This document shows, one piece after another, positions 18,961-28,821 of a stretch of 50,427 nt of DNA. The DNA is from Xylophilus sp. GTDB taxonomy: Bacteria > Pseudomonadota > Gammaproteobacteria > Burkholderiales > Burkholderiaceae_C. The notes beneath the pieces are model-generated. The model did no database searches, was not told where the DNA came from, and saw nothing but the letters and a program-made list of their open reading frames with translations. Made by a program: the position numbers and the translations under genes. Where the stretch lies: NCBI GenBank assembly GCA_009914555.1, contig WNDY01000034.1:1-50427 (forward strand), in the 5' to 3' direction. The stretch's first letter is position 1; each line of letters opens with the position of its first letter.

Positions 18961-21466
18961 ATGGCCCGGCCCAACCCGCTCGCCACCTACCGCGCCAAGC
19001 GCGACTTCCGCCGCACGCTCGAGCCGGCCGAAGGCGGCGAGGCCGGCGGCGACGTGCTGCGCTACGTGATCCAGAAGCACTGGGCCTCGCGCCTGCACTA
19101 CGACCTGCGGCTGGAGATCGACGGCGCCATGAAGAGCTGGGCCGTGCCCAAGGGGCCGAGCCTCGACCCGGCGGACAAGCGCATGGCCGTGCAGGTGGAG
19201 GACCATCCGATCGCCTACAACCGACTCGAGGGCCAGATCCCCGCCGGCCAGTATGGCGCGGGCCGCGTCATCGTCTGGGACAGCGGCAGCTGGGCGCCCG
19301 AGGGCGACCCGGCCGAGGGATACCGCAAGGGCAAGCTCAAGTTCACGCTGCACGGCCACAAGCTCCAGGGCGGCTGGACGCTGGTGCGCATGCATGGCCG
19401 AGGCAGCGAGAAGCAGCCGCCCTGGCTGCTGATCAAGGAGCGCGACGGCTTCGACCGGCCGGCCGGGGAATACAGCGTGGTCGAGGCGCTGCCGGACAGT
19501 GTGAGCGGCCTGAATACCCCCCCGCCTACATCGCCCAAGCGCTTGGCTGCCGCCAACGACAAGCCCATACTCCCTGCATTCTCGCATGGCAGGGCGGCGG
19601 CTCTGCCCGAGAGCCTGTCGCCCCAGCTCGCCCTCCTCGCCTCCGAGCCGCCGCGCGAGGCGCAGGACTGGCTCTACGAACTCAAGTTCGACGGCTACCG
19701 GCTGCTGGCCCGCCGCGACGGCAGCCAGGTGCAGCTGATCACCCGCAACGGCCACGACTGGACCCATCGCCTGCCCGCGCTCGCCCGCGAGGTCGCCCGG
19801 CTGCCGCTGCGCTGCGGCTGGCTCGACGGCGAGATCGTGGTGCAGGACGAGCGGGGCGCGCCGGACTTCCAGCGCCTGCAGAACGCCTTCGAGGGCGAAC
19901 GCACCGAGACCCATCGTCTACTTCCTCTTCGACCTGCCGTTCGCCGACGGCGAGGACCTGCGCGGCCTGCCGCTGGTTGAGCGCCGCGCGCGGCTGCAGC
20001 GGCTGCTCGAAGGCGCGCGCGGCGACACGCCCCACATCCGCTTCAGCGATGCCTTCGACGCCGCGCCGGCCGACCTCGTGGCCTCGGCCTGCCGCATCGG
20101 CTTCGAGGGCGTGATCGGCAAGCGGCGCGACGCCCCCTATGCCTCGCGCCGCAACGGCGACTGGATCAAGCTCAAGTGCAGCCAGCGACAGGAGTTCGTC
20201 ATCGGCGGCTGGACCGACCCGCAGGGCGCGCGCACCGGCCTGGGCGCGCTGCTGCTCGGCGTGCACGACGACGGGCGGCTGCGCTATGCCGGCAACGTCG
20301 GCACCGGCTTCAGCCAGCAGACGCTGGCCACGCTGCGCGAGAAGCTCGACGCCCTCGCCCGCAAGGATTCTCCGTTCGATCCGCAGCCGGCCGGCACCGC
20401 CCGCGTCCACTGGGTCGAGCCGCGGCTGCTGGCCGAGGTCTCGTTCGGCGAATGGACGGAGACCGGCCGCATCCGCCATTCCGTCTTCCACGGCCTGCGC
20501 GAGGACAAGCCCGCCCGCGCCATCGGCCGCGAGCGGGCGGTGAAGCCCGAGGCCCGCCCCCCTGCCCAAGCCATGACCAAGACCCTGCCCGCAGGCCGCC
20601 TGCACGTCACCCATGCCGACCGCGTGATCGACCCGTCGACCGGCCTCACCAAGCTCGACCTGGTGCGCTACTACGCGACCGTCGCGCCGCTGATGCTGGA
20701 GCACCTGCGGCAGCGGCCGGTCGCGCTCGTCCGAGCGCCCGACGGCGTGGACGGCGAGAAGTTCTTCCAGAAGCATGCCGAGAACACCGCCATCCCCGGC
20801 TGGACGCAGCTGGACGCGCGCCTCGACCCCGGCCATGCGCCGCTGCTCGAACCCGCCACGCCCGAGGCCCTGCCGGAGGCCGCGCAGTTCAACGTCGTCG
20901 AGCTGCACAGCTGGAACGCGCGCCACGACCGCATCGAGCGGCCCGACCGCATCGTGTTCGACCTCGACCCCGGCGAAGGCGTACCCTGGCCGCGGGTGCA
21001 GGAAGGCGCGCAGCTGCTCCAGGTGCTGCTGCAGGAACTCGGCCTGCCCGCGTTCCTGAAGACCAGCGGCGGCAAGGGCCTGCACGTGGTGGTGCCGATC
21101 CGGCGGCTGCACGGCTGGGACGCGGTCAAAGGCTTCGCGCAGGCCGTGGTGCAGCACTTGGCGCAGACCATTCCCGACCGCTTCGTCGCCAAGAGCGGGC
21201 CGCGCAACCGGGTCGGAAAGATCTTCGTGGACTATCTGCGCAACGGCCGCGGCGCGACCACCGCGGCCGCCTGGTCGGCCCGCGCGCGGCCCGGGCTGGG
21301 CATCTCGGTGCCGGTGGGCTGGGACGAACTGGCCGCGCTGAGCGGCAGCGCCCACTGGACCATCGCCACGGTGGAGCAGCGGCTGCGCACCGGCAATGCG
21401 CCGTGGCAGGGCTACGACAAGGCAGCGGTATCGATCACGCAGCCGATGCGGCGCCTGGGCCTGTGA
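18961..21466 (+). pseudogene. ligD: ATP-dependent DNA ligase LigD, frameshifted
   Basis: Three-domain NHEJ ligase in the order phosphoesterase (VIQKHWASRLHYDLRLE), ligase (ELKFDGYRLLARRDG, active-site Lys of KxDG) and primase/polymerase (from about TLPAGRLHVTHADRVIDPSTG, with VFDLDPGEGV and KTSGGKGLHVVVP). The frame shifts near 19905-19915: FEGERTET in one frame, IVYFLFDLPFADGEDLRG in the next. Total length exceeds a multiple of three by one, so one inserted base explains it. A remarkable linker between the first two domains encodes repeat copy H. If the shift is real the polymerase domain is lost. Confidence 0.9.
19513..19573 (+). repeat. paired TATACCCC element, copy H (inside ligD)
   Basis: AATACCCCCCC at 19513 and CATACTCCC at 19566, box starts 53 bp apart, within the ligD linker between phosphoesterase and ligase domains. 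It is translated as about 20 residues (LNTPPPTSPKRLAAANDKPI) that look like unstructured linker. More degenerate than the intergenic copies. Confidence 0.5.
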
Positions 21467-21493
21467 GCCGTCGCGCCGCCGCCCTCGCCGCGT

Positions 21494-21766
21494 TCATTCG
21501 TCCCCGCGGCCGGCATCGAAGTCGGCCAACGGCCGCTGCGACTGCACCAGGGCCAGCGACTCCTCCACGGCGGCACGCACACTGCCCGGCAGGCCGGCGA
21601 GGTCGCAGCCCCAGACGACCCTCCAGTTCGCGGCGCCGCCCGGCGCGACCGCCTCGACGATCTCCATGCGTGAGAACAGCTGCGCGAGGAAGCCCGCGGC
21701 CCGCCCGCCGCGGGCGAGCGTGGTGAAAAGCGCCTGGGATATCTCGACTTTCAGATAACGCGTCAT
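21494..21766 (-). CDS. hypothetical protein, 90 aa
   Basis: Small protein starting MTRYLKVEISQALFTTLARG, with a possible amphipathic N-terminal half, then ANWRVVWGCDLAGLPGSVRAA. I see no signal peptide, membrane segment or recognisable motif. Convergent with ligD, with a 27-bp gap. A perfect palindrome lies about 94 bp upstream of its start. Confidence 0.55.
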   Translation of the reverse strand: MTRYLKVEISQALFTTLARGGRAAGFLAQLFSRMEIVEAVAPGGAANWRVVWGCDLAGLPGSVRAAVEESLALVQSQRPLADFDAGRGDE

Positions 21767-21859
21767 AAGGCCCTGCCCGACTCCCTGCCCGGTGCAATCC
21801 GGATGGCGGGAGTGCCCGGAAAATGCCGGGGCGATTCTGGCAGCCGCGGCGCCGGTCTC

Positions 21860-21877
21860 CTATGTCTTTTGACATAG
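21860..21877. promoter_or_regulatory. perfect palindrome, possible operator
   Basis: CTATGTC-TTTT-GACATAG, an 18-bp perfect inverted repeat, lies between the arfB stop (21888) and the hypothetical gene start (21766). Without a U tract on the minus strand it is a poor terminator. An operator for the small downstream gene is the alternative. Confidence 0.4.
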
Positions 21878-21887
21878 CAGCGGACGG

Positions 21888-22289
21888 TTAGCCCTCCTCT
21901 CCGCCGCGCCGCTGCCTTTTCACCGCGCTGCGGATCGCCTTGCCCTCCAGCCGGCGCCGCTGGGACGCGCGTGTGGGCTTGGTGGCCTTGCGCGCCAGCG
22001 GCGCCACGGCCGCGGCGGCCACCAGCGCCTGCAGCCGCGCGATGGCGTCGGCGCGGTTGGAATCCTGGCTGCGGCTGCGCTGGGCCTTGATGACGACCGT
22101 GCCGTCGGCCGCGATGCGCCGGTCGGCGCGCGCGAGCAGGCGCTCCTTCACCTCTGCGGGCAGCGACGAGGCCGGAATGGAAAAGCGCAGCTGCACCGCG
22201 CTCGACACCTTGTTGACGTTCTGCCCGCCCGCGCCCTGGGCGCGCACGAAGCTGAACTCCATCTCGTCCTCGCGGGCCCGCACCGGCAT
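21888..22289 (-). CDS. arfB: alternative ribosome-rescue factor ArfB
   Basis: 133-aa peptidyl-tRNA hydrolase that releases stalled ribosomes. The catalytic motif is in FVRAQGAGGQNVNKVSSAV (GGQ). The basic C-terminal tail (KATKPTRASQRRRLEGKAIR, then SAVKRQRRGGEEG) enters the mRNA channel. Length and layout are typical. It starts 8 bp after the MFS gene stop, on the same strand. Confidence 0.93.
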   Translation of the reverse strand: MPVRAREDEMEFSFVRAQGAGGQNVNKVSSAVQLRFSIPASSLPAEVKERLLARADRRIAADGTVVIKAQRSRSQDSNRADAIARLQALVAAAAVAPLARKATKPTRASQRRRLEGKAIRSAVKRQRRGGEEG

Positions 22290-22297
22290 GGTGGCGC

Positions 22298-23518
22298 TCA
22301 GGCGGCCGCGCGGCGCACCAGCGCACGGTCGTAGAGCATCACGCCGACGGCGCAGAGCCCCAGCGCCACGCCGAGCAGGCAGGTGCCGGCCCAGCCGCCG
22401 TGCTGCCAGGCGGCCGAACCCAGGGCCGAGCCGGCGGCCGCGCCGATGAAGTAGCTGGTCATGTAGACCGCATTGATCCGCGAGCGGGCCTGCGGCTCCA
22501 GCTGGTAGACCACGTTCTGGTTGGTGATGTGGCCGCCCTGCAGCGCCAGGTCGATCAGCAGGATGCCGGCCAGGAACCAGGCCATGCTGCCGCCGCCCAG
22601 CCAGAGCGCGCCCCAGCTTGCCACCAGCAGCACCGCCGCGCCGGCCGTGGTGGCCTGGCCATGGCCCTTGTCGGCCAGCCGGCCGGCCGCGTTGGCCATG
22701 AGCGCGCCGGCCACGCCCAGCAGGCCGACCAGGCCGATATGCGCATCGCCCAGGCCGAAGGCCGGCCCCGACAGCAGCAGCGACATGGTCGAGAACATGG
22801 CGCTGACCGAGGCGAACGACAGTCCGCCCAGCAGTGCCCGGCTGCGCAGCCGCGGATGGCGCGCGATCAGCCGGCCCAGCGAGCGCAGCGTGCTGCCGTA
22901 GCTCGGCGGCGACGGGTTGCGCGATCGGGGCAGCACCAGCCAGAGCGCCGCGGCCAGCACCAGCATGGAAATGCCGGCGGCGCGGTAGACGGTGTTCCAG
23001 CCGCCCCAGGCCGACAGCAGCCCGGCCACGCTGCGCGCGGCCAGGATGCCGGTGAGCAGGCCGCTCATCACCAGCCCCACGGCCCGGCCGCTGCGGCGCG
23101 GGTCGCTCAGCGTGGCGGCCATCGGCACCAGCACCTGGGCCGCGACCGAGAACAGCCCGGCCATGGCCGTGCCGGCGAACAGCATCGCGAAGCTGCGGGC
23201 GAAGCCGCTGATGAAGAGGCCGACGGAGGCCAGCAGCATCAGGCCCACGACCAGCCCGCGCCGCTCGCACTTGTCGCCCAGCGGCACCAGCAGCAGCAGG
23301 CCGACGGCATAGGTCACCTGCGCCAGCGTGACGGTGAGGGCGGACCGGGCTTCGCTCACGCCCAGGCCGACGGCGATGGAATGCAGCAGCGGCTGGTTGA
23401 AGTAGTTGCTGCCGGCGCAGAGGCCGCAGGCCCCCGCCATCAGCAGCAGCACGGGGGTGGAGAGATAGGCGGCGGCCTGCGGCGGCGCGCCCGCCGCGGC
23501 AGAAGGGGACTGGGTCAT
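22298..23518 (-). CDS. MFS transporter
   Basis: 406-aa major facilitator with about 12 membrane segments. GSNYFNQPLLHSIAVGLGVS and VPLGDKCERRGLVVG (motif-A-like loop) are seen in the N-terminal half and GHITNQNVVYQLEPQARSRIN in the C-terminal half. The substrate is unknown. Followed by arfB; divergent from tgpA with a 111-bp gap. The reading frame is open far upstream but that extension is antisense to tgpA. Confidence 0.88.
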   Translation of the reverse strand: MTQSPSAAAGAPPQAAAYLSTPVLLLMAGACGLCAGSNYFNQPLLHSIAVGLGVSEARSALTVTLAQVTYAVGLLLLVPLGDKCERRGLVVGLMLLASVGLFISGFARSFAMLFAGTAMAGLFSVAAQVLVPMAATLSDPRRSGRAVGLVMSGLLTGILAARSVAGLLSAWGGWNTVYRAAGISMLVLAAALWLVLPRSRNPSPPSYGSTLRSLGRLIARHPRLRSRALLGGLSFASVSAMFSTMSLLLSGPAFGLGDAHIGLVGLLGVAGALMANAAGRLADKGHGQATTAGAAVLLVASWGALWLGGGSMAWFLAGILLIDLALQGGHITNQNVVYQLEPQARSRINAVYMTSYFIGAAAGSALGSAAWQHGGWAGTCLLGVALGLCAVGVMLYDRALVRRAAA

Positions 23519-23629
23519 GGAGGGGAAGCAGAGGGACCGGAGGTACGTTTTGCGCAAGTATCGGACCTCGGGGCCGGATCGCGGTCCGGCACCGCCGCAT
23601 AACCCTGCGGCACACCCTACACTTTCTTC

Positions 23630-25711
23630 ATGCCGCCCACCGCCGCGCCGCCGCCCCTGCCGTCCCGCCTGCAGACGCTGCCGCGCGAGGCGCGCGACAC
23701 GCTGTTCCTGCTCGCGGTCGTGGCCTGGCTGGTGGCATCGCAGTCGGCCCATCTGCCGCTGTGGACCGCCGGCTTCGCCGCCGCCATGCTGGGCTGGCGC
23801 GCCTGGCTGGCCTGGGCCGGCCGGCCGCTGCCGGGACGCCGGGTGCTGGGCGCGGCCCTCGCACTGGCCGTGGCCGGCACGGTGGCGAGCCACGGCACGG
23901 TGCTGGGGCGCGACGCGGGCGTGACCCTGGTCGTCGTGCTGCTCGCGCTCAAGACGCTGGAGCTGCGGGCGCGGCGCGATGCGCTGGTCATCTTCTTCCT
24001 GGGCTTCTTCACGATGCTCACCCAGTTCTTCTTCTCGCAGTCGCTGCCGGCCGCGATGGCGATGCTGGCCGGGCTCATGGGCCTGCTGGCCGCGCTGGTC
24101 AACGCCCACATGCCGGTCGGCCGCCCGCCCCTGCTGCTGCCGCTGCGCACCGCGGGCACGATGGCGCTGCTGGGGGCGCCGGTGGCCGTGGCGCTGTTCC
24201 TGCTGTTCCCGCGCGTGGCGCCGCTCTGGGGCACGCCGGCCGATGCGGTCATGGGCCGCACCGGCCTGTCGCCCACCATGCAGGTCGGCACCATCGCCAC
24301 CCTGGCGATGAACGAGAGCATCGCCCTGCGGGTGCGCTTCGACACGCCCGACGGCGCCCCGCCGCCGCAGCAGGCGCTCTATTTCCGCGGCCCGGTGCTG
24401 GCCAGCTTCGACGGCAGCACCTGGCGCGAGCTGCCAAGCGACGCCACGCCCCGCCTGCCCACGCCGGCCGAGCTGGAGGTGCGCGGCGCCCCGGTGCGCT
24501 ACGAGGCCACGCTGGAGCCGAGCCAGCGCCCCTGGCTGCTGGTGCTGGACGCGGTGCGCGACATGCCCGCGCTGCCGGCCGGCACCAGCGCGCGCATGAA
24601 TGCCGACCTGCAGTGGATCGCCAGCCGGCCGCTCGGCGACGTGCTGCGCTACCGCGCCGAGAGCTACCTGGACTTCCGCCACGGCCCGCACGGGAAGACG
24701 CCCCGGCTCGATCCCTATGCCGCGCTGCCGCCGGGCTCCAACCCGCGCACCGCCGCGCTGGCCGGCGAGATCCGCGCCCGGCTGGGCAGCGGCGCCGGCA
24801 CCCAGGCCCTGGTCGACGCCGTCTGGCAGCGCCTGCGCACCGGCGGCTACACCTACACGCTCGACCCCGGCGTCTACGGCACCCAGACCGCCGACGAGTT
24901 CTGGTTCGACCGCAAGGAAGGCTTCTGCGAGCACATCGCCTCGTCCTTCGTGATCCTGCTGCGGGCCATGGGCGTGCCCTCGCGCATCGTCACCGGCTAC
25001 CAGGGCGGGGAACGCAACCCGGTGGACGGCTACTGGACCATACGGCAGTCCGACGCCCATGCCTGGGCCGAGGTCTGGTACGAAGACCGCGGCTGGCAGC
25101 GCGTCGATCCGACGGCCGCCGTCTCGCCGGGCCGCGTCGGCGCCTTCGAGCGGCTGCGCCCCGCGCCCGGCGTGTTCGCCGCCGCCGTCGGAGCCATGGT
25201 GGCCCCGGGCTTCGTCACCCGGCTGCGCGCGGTGTGGGAGGCGGCCAACAACGGCTGGAACCAGTGGGTGCTCAACTACACCCAGGGCCGCCAGCTCGAC
25301 CTGCTGCGCGCGCTCGGCATCGAGGCGCCCGGCTGGGAAGACCTGGGCTATGCCACCGCCGGCCTCGCCGTCCTCACCGCGCTGGGCAGCGCGGGCTGGG
25401 CCTGGCGCGGCCGCCGCCAGGACCCCTGGCTGCGCCTGCTCGCACGCGCCCGCGCGCGTTTGCAGCGCGCCGGCCTGGCCGCGCCTGCCGCCACGCCGCG
25501 CGCCCTCGCCCGCCAGGTGCAGGCGCTGCGGGGCGGCGAAGCCGGCGACGCCATCGCCGCCTGGCTGCTGCGCCTCGAAGCCCAGCGCTATGCCGCCCAC
25601 GGCACGCCCGCCGCACTCGCTGCGCTGCGCCGCGATTTCCGCACCCTGCGCTGGCCGCCCCGGGCACCGGCGCAGCCCCCCGCCTCCGCACCGTCCTCTT
25701 CCTCCAGATGA
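23630..25711 (+). CDS. tgpA: TgpA-type membrane transglutaminase
   Basis: 693-aa inner-membrane protein. The N-terminal DUF3488-type region has about six membrane segments (up to about residue 190). A periplasmic transglutaminase domain follows, with Cys in EGFCEHIASSFVILLRAMGV, His in DAHAWAEVWYE and Asp in RVDPTAAVSP. A further membrane segment near residues 560-580 leads to the cytoplasmic DUF4129-like tail. In Pseudomonas the homolog is essential and lies beside moxR and DUF58 genes; here those are 7.7 kb upstream. The lytic transglycosylase gene overlaps its stop (ATGA). Confidence 0.9.
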   Translation: MPPTAAPPPLPSRLQTLPREARDTLFLLAVVAWLVASQSAHLPLWTAGFAAAMLGWRAWLAWAGRPLPGRRVLGAALALAVAGTVASHGTVLGRDAGVTLVVVLLALKTLELRARRDALVIFFLGFFTMLTQFFFSQSLPAAMAMLAGLMGLLAALVNAHMPVGRPPLLLPLRTAGTMALLGAPVAVALFLLFPRVAPLWGTPADAVMGRTGLSPTMQVGTIATLAMNESIALRVRFDTPDGAPPPQQALYFRGPVLASFDGSTWRELPSDATPRLPTPAELEVRGAPVRYEATLEPSQRPWLLVLDAVRDMPALPAGTSARMNADLQWIASRPLGDVLRYRAESYLDFRHGPHGKTPRLDPYAALPPGSNPRTAALAGEIRARLGSGAGTQALVDAVWQRLRTGGYTYTLDPGVYGTQTADEFWFDRKEGFCEHIASSFVILLRAMGVPSRIVTGYQGGERNPVDGYWTIRQSDAHAWAEVWYEDRGWQRVDPTAAVSPGRVGAFERLRPAPGVFAAAVGAMVAPGFVTRLRAVWEAANNGWNQWVLNYTQGRQLDLLRALGIEAPGWEDLGYATAGLAVLTALGSAGWAWRGRRQDPWLRLLARARARLQRAGLAAPAATPRALARQVQALRGGEAGDAIAAWLLRLEAQRYAAHGTPAALAALRRDFRTLRWPPRAPAQPPASAPSSSSR

Positions 25712-26850
25712 CTCCTGCCTTCCCGACCGCGACGAGGCCCATGCCGGCCCGCGCCCTGGCTGCCTGCTGCCTGCTCGGCATCGCCTGCGGTGCCCTGACC
25801 GCTTCTGCGGCCCACGCGGCAGGACACCGCAAGGCTGCCGCCACGCCCGCCAGGAAGGCCGCGGCCGCCAGGCCCCAGCCCCCGGCCGCCGGCCCCGCCT
25901 ATGCGACCCGCCCCGACGCCATGGCCTTTGCCGACGACCTGGCCGCGCGCCGCGGCCTGGATGCCGCCTGGGTGCGCGAGGCGATCGGCAGCGCCCGCCT
26001 GCTGCCCCAGGTGCCGCGCCTGATGCTGCCGCCCGCCAACCCCGCGGCCAGGAACTGGCGCGCCTACCGCGGCCGCTTCGTCGAGCCGGTCCGCATCCGC
26101 GCGGGCCTGCGCTTCTGGGACCAGAACGCCGCCACGCTGGCGCGGGCCGAGCGCGAGTGCGGCGTGCCGGCCGGGATCATCGTCGGCATCATCGGCGTGG
26201 AGACCATCTACGGCCAGCAGACCGGTGCTTTCCGCGTGCTCGACACGCTGGCCACGCTGGCATTCGACTTCCCCGCCGCGCATCCGCGCGCGGCCGACCG
26301 CACCGCCTATTTCCGCGGCGAACTGGAAGAGTTCCTGGGCCAGGCCGCTCGCGCCGGCTGCGACCCGGGCGCCGCGCGGGGCAGCTATGCGGGCGCCACA
26401 GGCATGCCGCAGTTCATGCCGTCGAGCATCGCGAAGTTCGCGCTCGACTACGATGGCGACGGCCGCATCGACCTGCTGAACAGCCCGGCCGACGCCATCG
26501 GCTCGGTCGCCAGCTACTTCGCCGCCCACGGCTGGAAGCCGGGCCAGCCGGTGTGGTTCCCGGTCGGGTTCGACGACGCGCGGCTGCAGCGCGACGTGCT
26601 GCTCGCGCCCGACATCCTGCCCACCTTCAGCGCCCAGCGCATGGCCGAACTCGGCGTGATCCTGCCGCCCGAGGCCGCGGCCCATGCCGGCCCGCTGGCG
26701 CTGGTGGAATTGCAGAACGGCGGCGACGCGCCGACCTACGTGGCCGGCACCGAGAACTTCTACGCGATCACGCGCTACAACTGGTCGAGCTACTACGCGA
26801 TGGCGGTGGAGGCGCTGGGACGGGCGGTGGCCGCAGCGCGAAAGAACTGA
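25708..26850 (+). CDS. mltB: lytic murein transglycosylase B
   Basis: 380-aa peptidoglycan lyase of the SLT/MltB type. The signal peptide ends about TASAAHAAG. The catalytic Glu is in IIVGIIGVETIYGQQTG, with ATGMPQFMPSS and the DYDGDGRIDLL calcium-like loop downstream. It cleaves the MurNAc-GlcNAc bond to give 1,6-anhydroMurNAc ends. It is translationally coupled to tgpA through the ATGA overlap. Its stop codon is the first base pair group of repeat copy E. Confidence 0.92.
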   Translation: MTPAFPTATRPMPARALAACCLLGIACGALTASAAHAAGHRKAAATPARKAAAARPQPPAAGPAYATRPDAMAFADDLAARRGLDAAWVREAIGSARLLPQVPRLMLPPANPAARNWRAYRGRFVEPVRIRAGLRFWDQNAATLARAERECGVPAGIIVGIIGVETIYGQQTGAFRVLDTLATLAFDFPAAHPRAADRTAYFRGELEEFLGQAARAGCDPGAARGSYAGATGMPQFMPSSIAKFALDYDGDGRIDLLNSPADAIGSVASYFAAHGWKPGQPVWFPVGFDDARLQRDVLLAPDILPTFSAQRMAELGVILPPEAAAHAGPLALVELQNGGDAPTYVAGTENFYAITRYNWSSYYAMAVEALGRAVAAARKN

Positions 26851-26908
26851 TACCCCACCCCCAAGGCTCTACAGCGCAAGTGTCCAGGGCGGTTTGGACC
26901 TATACCCC
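26849..26908 (+). repeat. paired TATACCCC element, copy E
   Basis: GATACCCCACCCCC at 26849 and TATACCCC at 26901, starts 52 bp apart, the only copy not at 53. It fills the 86-bp gap between convergent genes and overlaps the TGA stop of mltB (26848-26850). Confidence 0.7.
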
Positions 26909-26936
26909 TGCACAGCCGCAGAATGGAGGATGACGC

Positions 26937-28235
26937 TCAGAGCCGGCGCATGCGGCAGCCCGCCACCGGCAGCTCGGCCTCGGCGGCCGGAATGTCGCGC
27001 ACGACCGCGAAGCCGTAGCCCGAGCCCTCGACGTCGAAGCGCACGCCGGGCGTGCCCTGGCGCTGCATGCGGCCCACGACCAGCGGCTGCTGGAACTGGT
27101 GGTCGGCCGCGCGCATGCAGCCGCTGCGCCCGGCGAGCTGCACGCGGGCCGTCTCCAGGAAACGGGCCACGGCCGCGGCCTCGGTCGAGCCGGCGCGCTC
27201 GATGGACTGCACCAGCGCCTCCACCAGCAGCTGCATGCGCAGGTGCACGTAGTCGTCCTGCGGGTTGGGGAAACGCTTGCGAAAGTCCTCGTAGAAAGCC
27301 TGGCTCTGCGGCGTGGGCACGTTGGGCAGCCAGTCGGCCACGGCCAGCACGCGGCCGATGCCGGCGTCGCCCAGCGCCGCCGGCGCGCCGAGCGCGTTGC
27401 CGTAGAAGGTGTAGAAGCTGCCGTCGTAGCCGGCTTCGCGCGCGGCCTTGACCAGCAGCGTGAGGTCGTTGCCCCAGTTGCCGGTGACGACGGCGCGCGC
27501 ACCGCTGGCCTTGATCTTGGCGGCATAGGGCGCGAAGTCCTTCACGCGGCCGAGCGGGTGAAGCTCCTCGCCGACGATGCGCACGTCGGGCCGCTGGCGG
27601 GCGATCTCGCGGCGCGCCGCGCGCAGCACCGTCTGGCCGAAGCTGTAGTCCTGGCCGATCAGGTAGGCGCTGTCGACCGCCTTGTCCTCGCGCAGCACCT
27701 GCATGAGCGCGGCGATGCGCATGTCGGCGCTCGCGTCGAAGCGGAAGTGCCAGAAGCTGCAACGCTCGCCGGTCAGCACCGGGTCGACCGCGGCGTAGTT
27801 GAGGAACAGCACGCGGCGCTGCGGCTCGCGGGTGTTGTGCTTGTTGATCGCGTCCAGGAGCGCCGCGGCCACGGCCGAGGAATTGCCCTGGAGCACGAAG
27901 TGCGCGCCGTCGTCGATGGCCGAGCGCAAGGCCGACCGCGCCTCCTCGTTGCTGCCCTTGCTGTCGTAGCGCACGAGCTGCAGGTCGCGCAGCGCGCCGG
28001 CGCCGTCGGGCGCCAGGCGCACGCCGCCGCGCGCATTGACCCGCTCGACCGCCCACAGCAGATTGCGGAACACGGCCTCGCCGGTGTTGGCGAAGGGGCC
28101 GGAGAGGCTTTCGATCATGGCCAGGCGGATCGGTCCGCGGCTGTCGTCCTGCGCGCGTGCGGCCGGCATCCCGGCCGGTCCGCATAGCGCCGCCGCCGCG
28201 GTTTTCAAGGCTGCGCGGCGCGAAATATTCATCAT
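26937..28235 (-). CDS. branched-chain-amino-acid-type ABC substrate-binding protein, orphan
   Basis: 432-aa periplasmic binding protein (type 1 fold, LivK-like). A signal peptide with a twin-Arg-like start (MMNISRRAALKTAAAAL) precedes GPIRLAMIESLSGPFANTG, then KGSNEEARSALRSAIDDGAHFVLQGNSSAV. There are no permease or ATPase genes beside it, so it may serve a transporter elsewhere or act as a sensor. A second ATG one codon in is equally possible. The ligand is unknown. Confidence 0.85.
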   Translation of the reverse strand: MMNISRRAALKTAAAALCGPAGMPAARAQDDSRGPIRLAMIESLSGPFANTGEAVFRNLLWAVERVNARGGVRLAPDGAGALRDLQLVRYDSKGSNEEARSALRSAIDDGAHFVLQGNSSAVAAALLDAINKHNTREPQRRVLFLNYAAVDPVLTGERCSFWHFRFDASADMRIAALMQVLREDKAVDSAYLIGQDYSFGQTVLRAARREIARQRPDVRIVGEELHPLGRVKDFAPYAAKIKASGARAVVTGNWGNDLTLLVKAAREAGYDGSFYTFYGNALGAPAALGDAGIGRVLAVADWLPNVPTPQSQAFYEDFRKRFPNPQDDYVHLRMQLLVEALVQSIERAGSTEAAAVARFLETARVQLAGRSGCMRAADHQFQQPLVVGRMQRQGTPGVRFDVEGSGYGFAVVRDIPAAEAELPVAGCRMRRL

Positions 28236-28350
28236 GAAACATCCCTTGAATTCATCCGTGGGGCGCGCACCTGCTTGCCCAAGCGGCCATCGGCCATCAC
28301 GGTTCGAGCGCCGCTCAGTTTAATGAATGCCCCCTACAGGAGTGACTTCC

Positions 28351-28749
28351 ATGTTCTTCGCCCCCGTTCTCCGCCGTGCTGCCTACGCCACCGCCCCGCG
28401 CTCGTTCGACCGTGCGCTGGAGCGCTTGTTGCACGACGCCCTGGCCGGCGCGCCGACCACTGTGTCGCCGCGCGGCCGCGGCTATGCGATCACGCAGGAC
28501 GACAAGGCCTACACCGCGCAGATCGACGTGCCCGGGCTGTCGCGCGAGCAGCTGACCGTCGGCATCGAAGGCAGCGTGGTGCGCGTGGAAAGCGTGAAAG
28601 ACGCCCCGCGCCAGTACCGCGCCGCCTACGAGCTGCCGCAGGAGATCGACGTGGCCGCCAGCAGCGCCAGGCTCGACAAAGGCGTGCTCACGCTCACGCT
28701 GGCCAAGAAGGCGCCGGTGAGCAACGCGGCCACGCTGGCCATCGACTGA
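28351..28749 (+). CDS. small heat shock protein Hsp20
   Basis: 132-aa alpha-crystallin-domain chaperone. The core runs from YAITQDDKAYTAQIDVPGLS to KGVLTLTLAKKAP, with a short C-terminal tail lacking a clear I-x-I motif. It binds unfolding proteins in the cytoplasm. The ATG at 28351 has AGGAG 8 bp upstream; the ATG at 28327 does not. I looked for a sigma-32 promoter in the 115-bp upstream gap and found only the -35-like CTTGAAT at 28246, without a matching -10. Confidence 0.88.
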   Translation: MFFAPVLRRAAYATAPRSFDRALERLLHDALAGAPTTVSPRGRGYAITQDDKAYTAQIDVPGLSREQLTVGIEGSVVRVESVKDAPRQYRAAYELPQEIDVAASSARLDKGVLTLTLAKKAPVSNAATLAID

Positions 28750-28770
28750 AGCCCGCGCCAGCCAGCACAG

Positions 28771-28804
28771 GAAAGCCGGACCTTCGCGGGAAGGCCCGGC
28801 TTTC
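28771..28804. terminator. bidirectional terminator between hsp20 and TonB receptor
   Basis: GAAAGCCGG...CCGGCTTTC forms a stem enclosing a second small pairing (CCTT-CGCGGG-AAGG). It is followed by CTGCTTGT on the plus strand and preceded by A residues, so it could terminate both convergent genes. Confidence 0.7.
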
Positions 28805-28821
28805 TGCTTGTGTGATGCGCC

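Noticed and set aside
22298..25600. 1100-codon minus-strand frame suggesting a giant protein
   Set aside because: Only the part up to 23518 encodes MFS motifs; the upstream part is antisense to tgpA.
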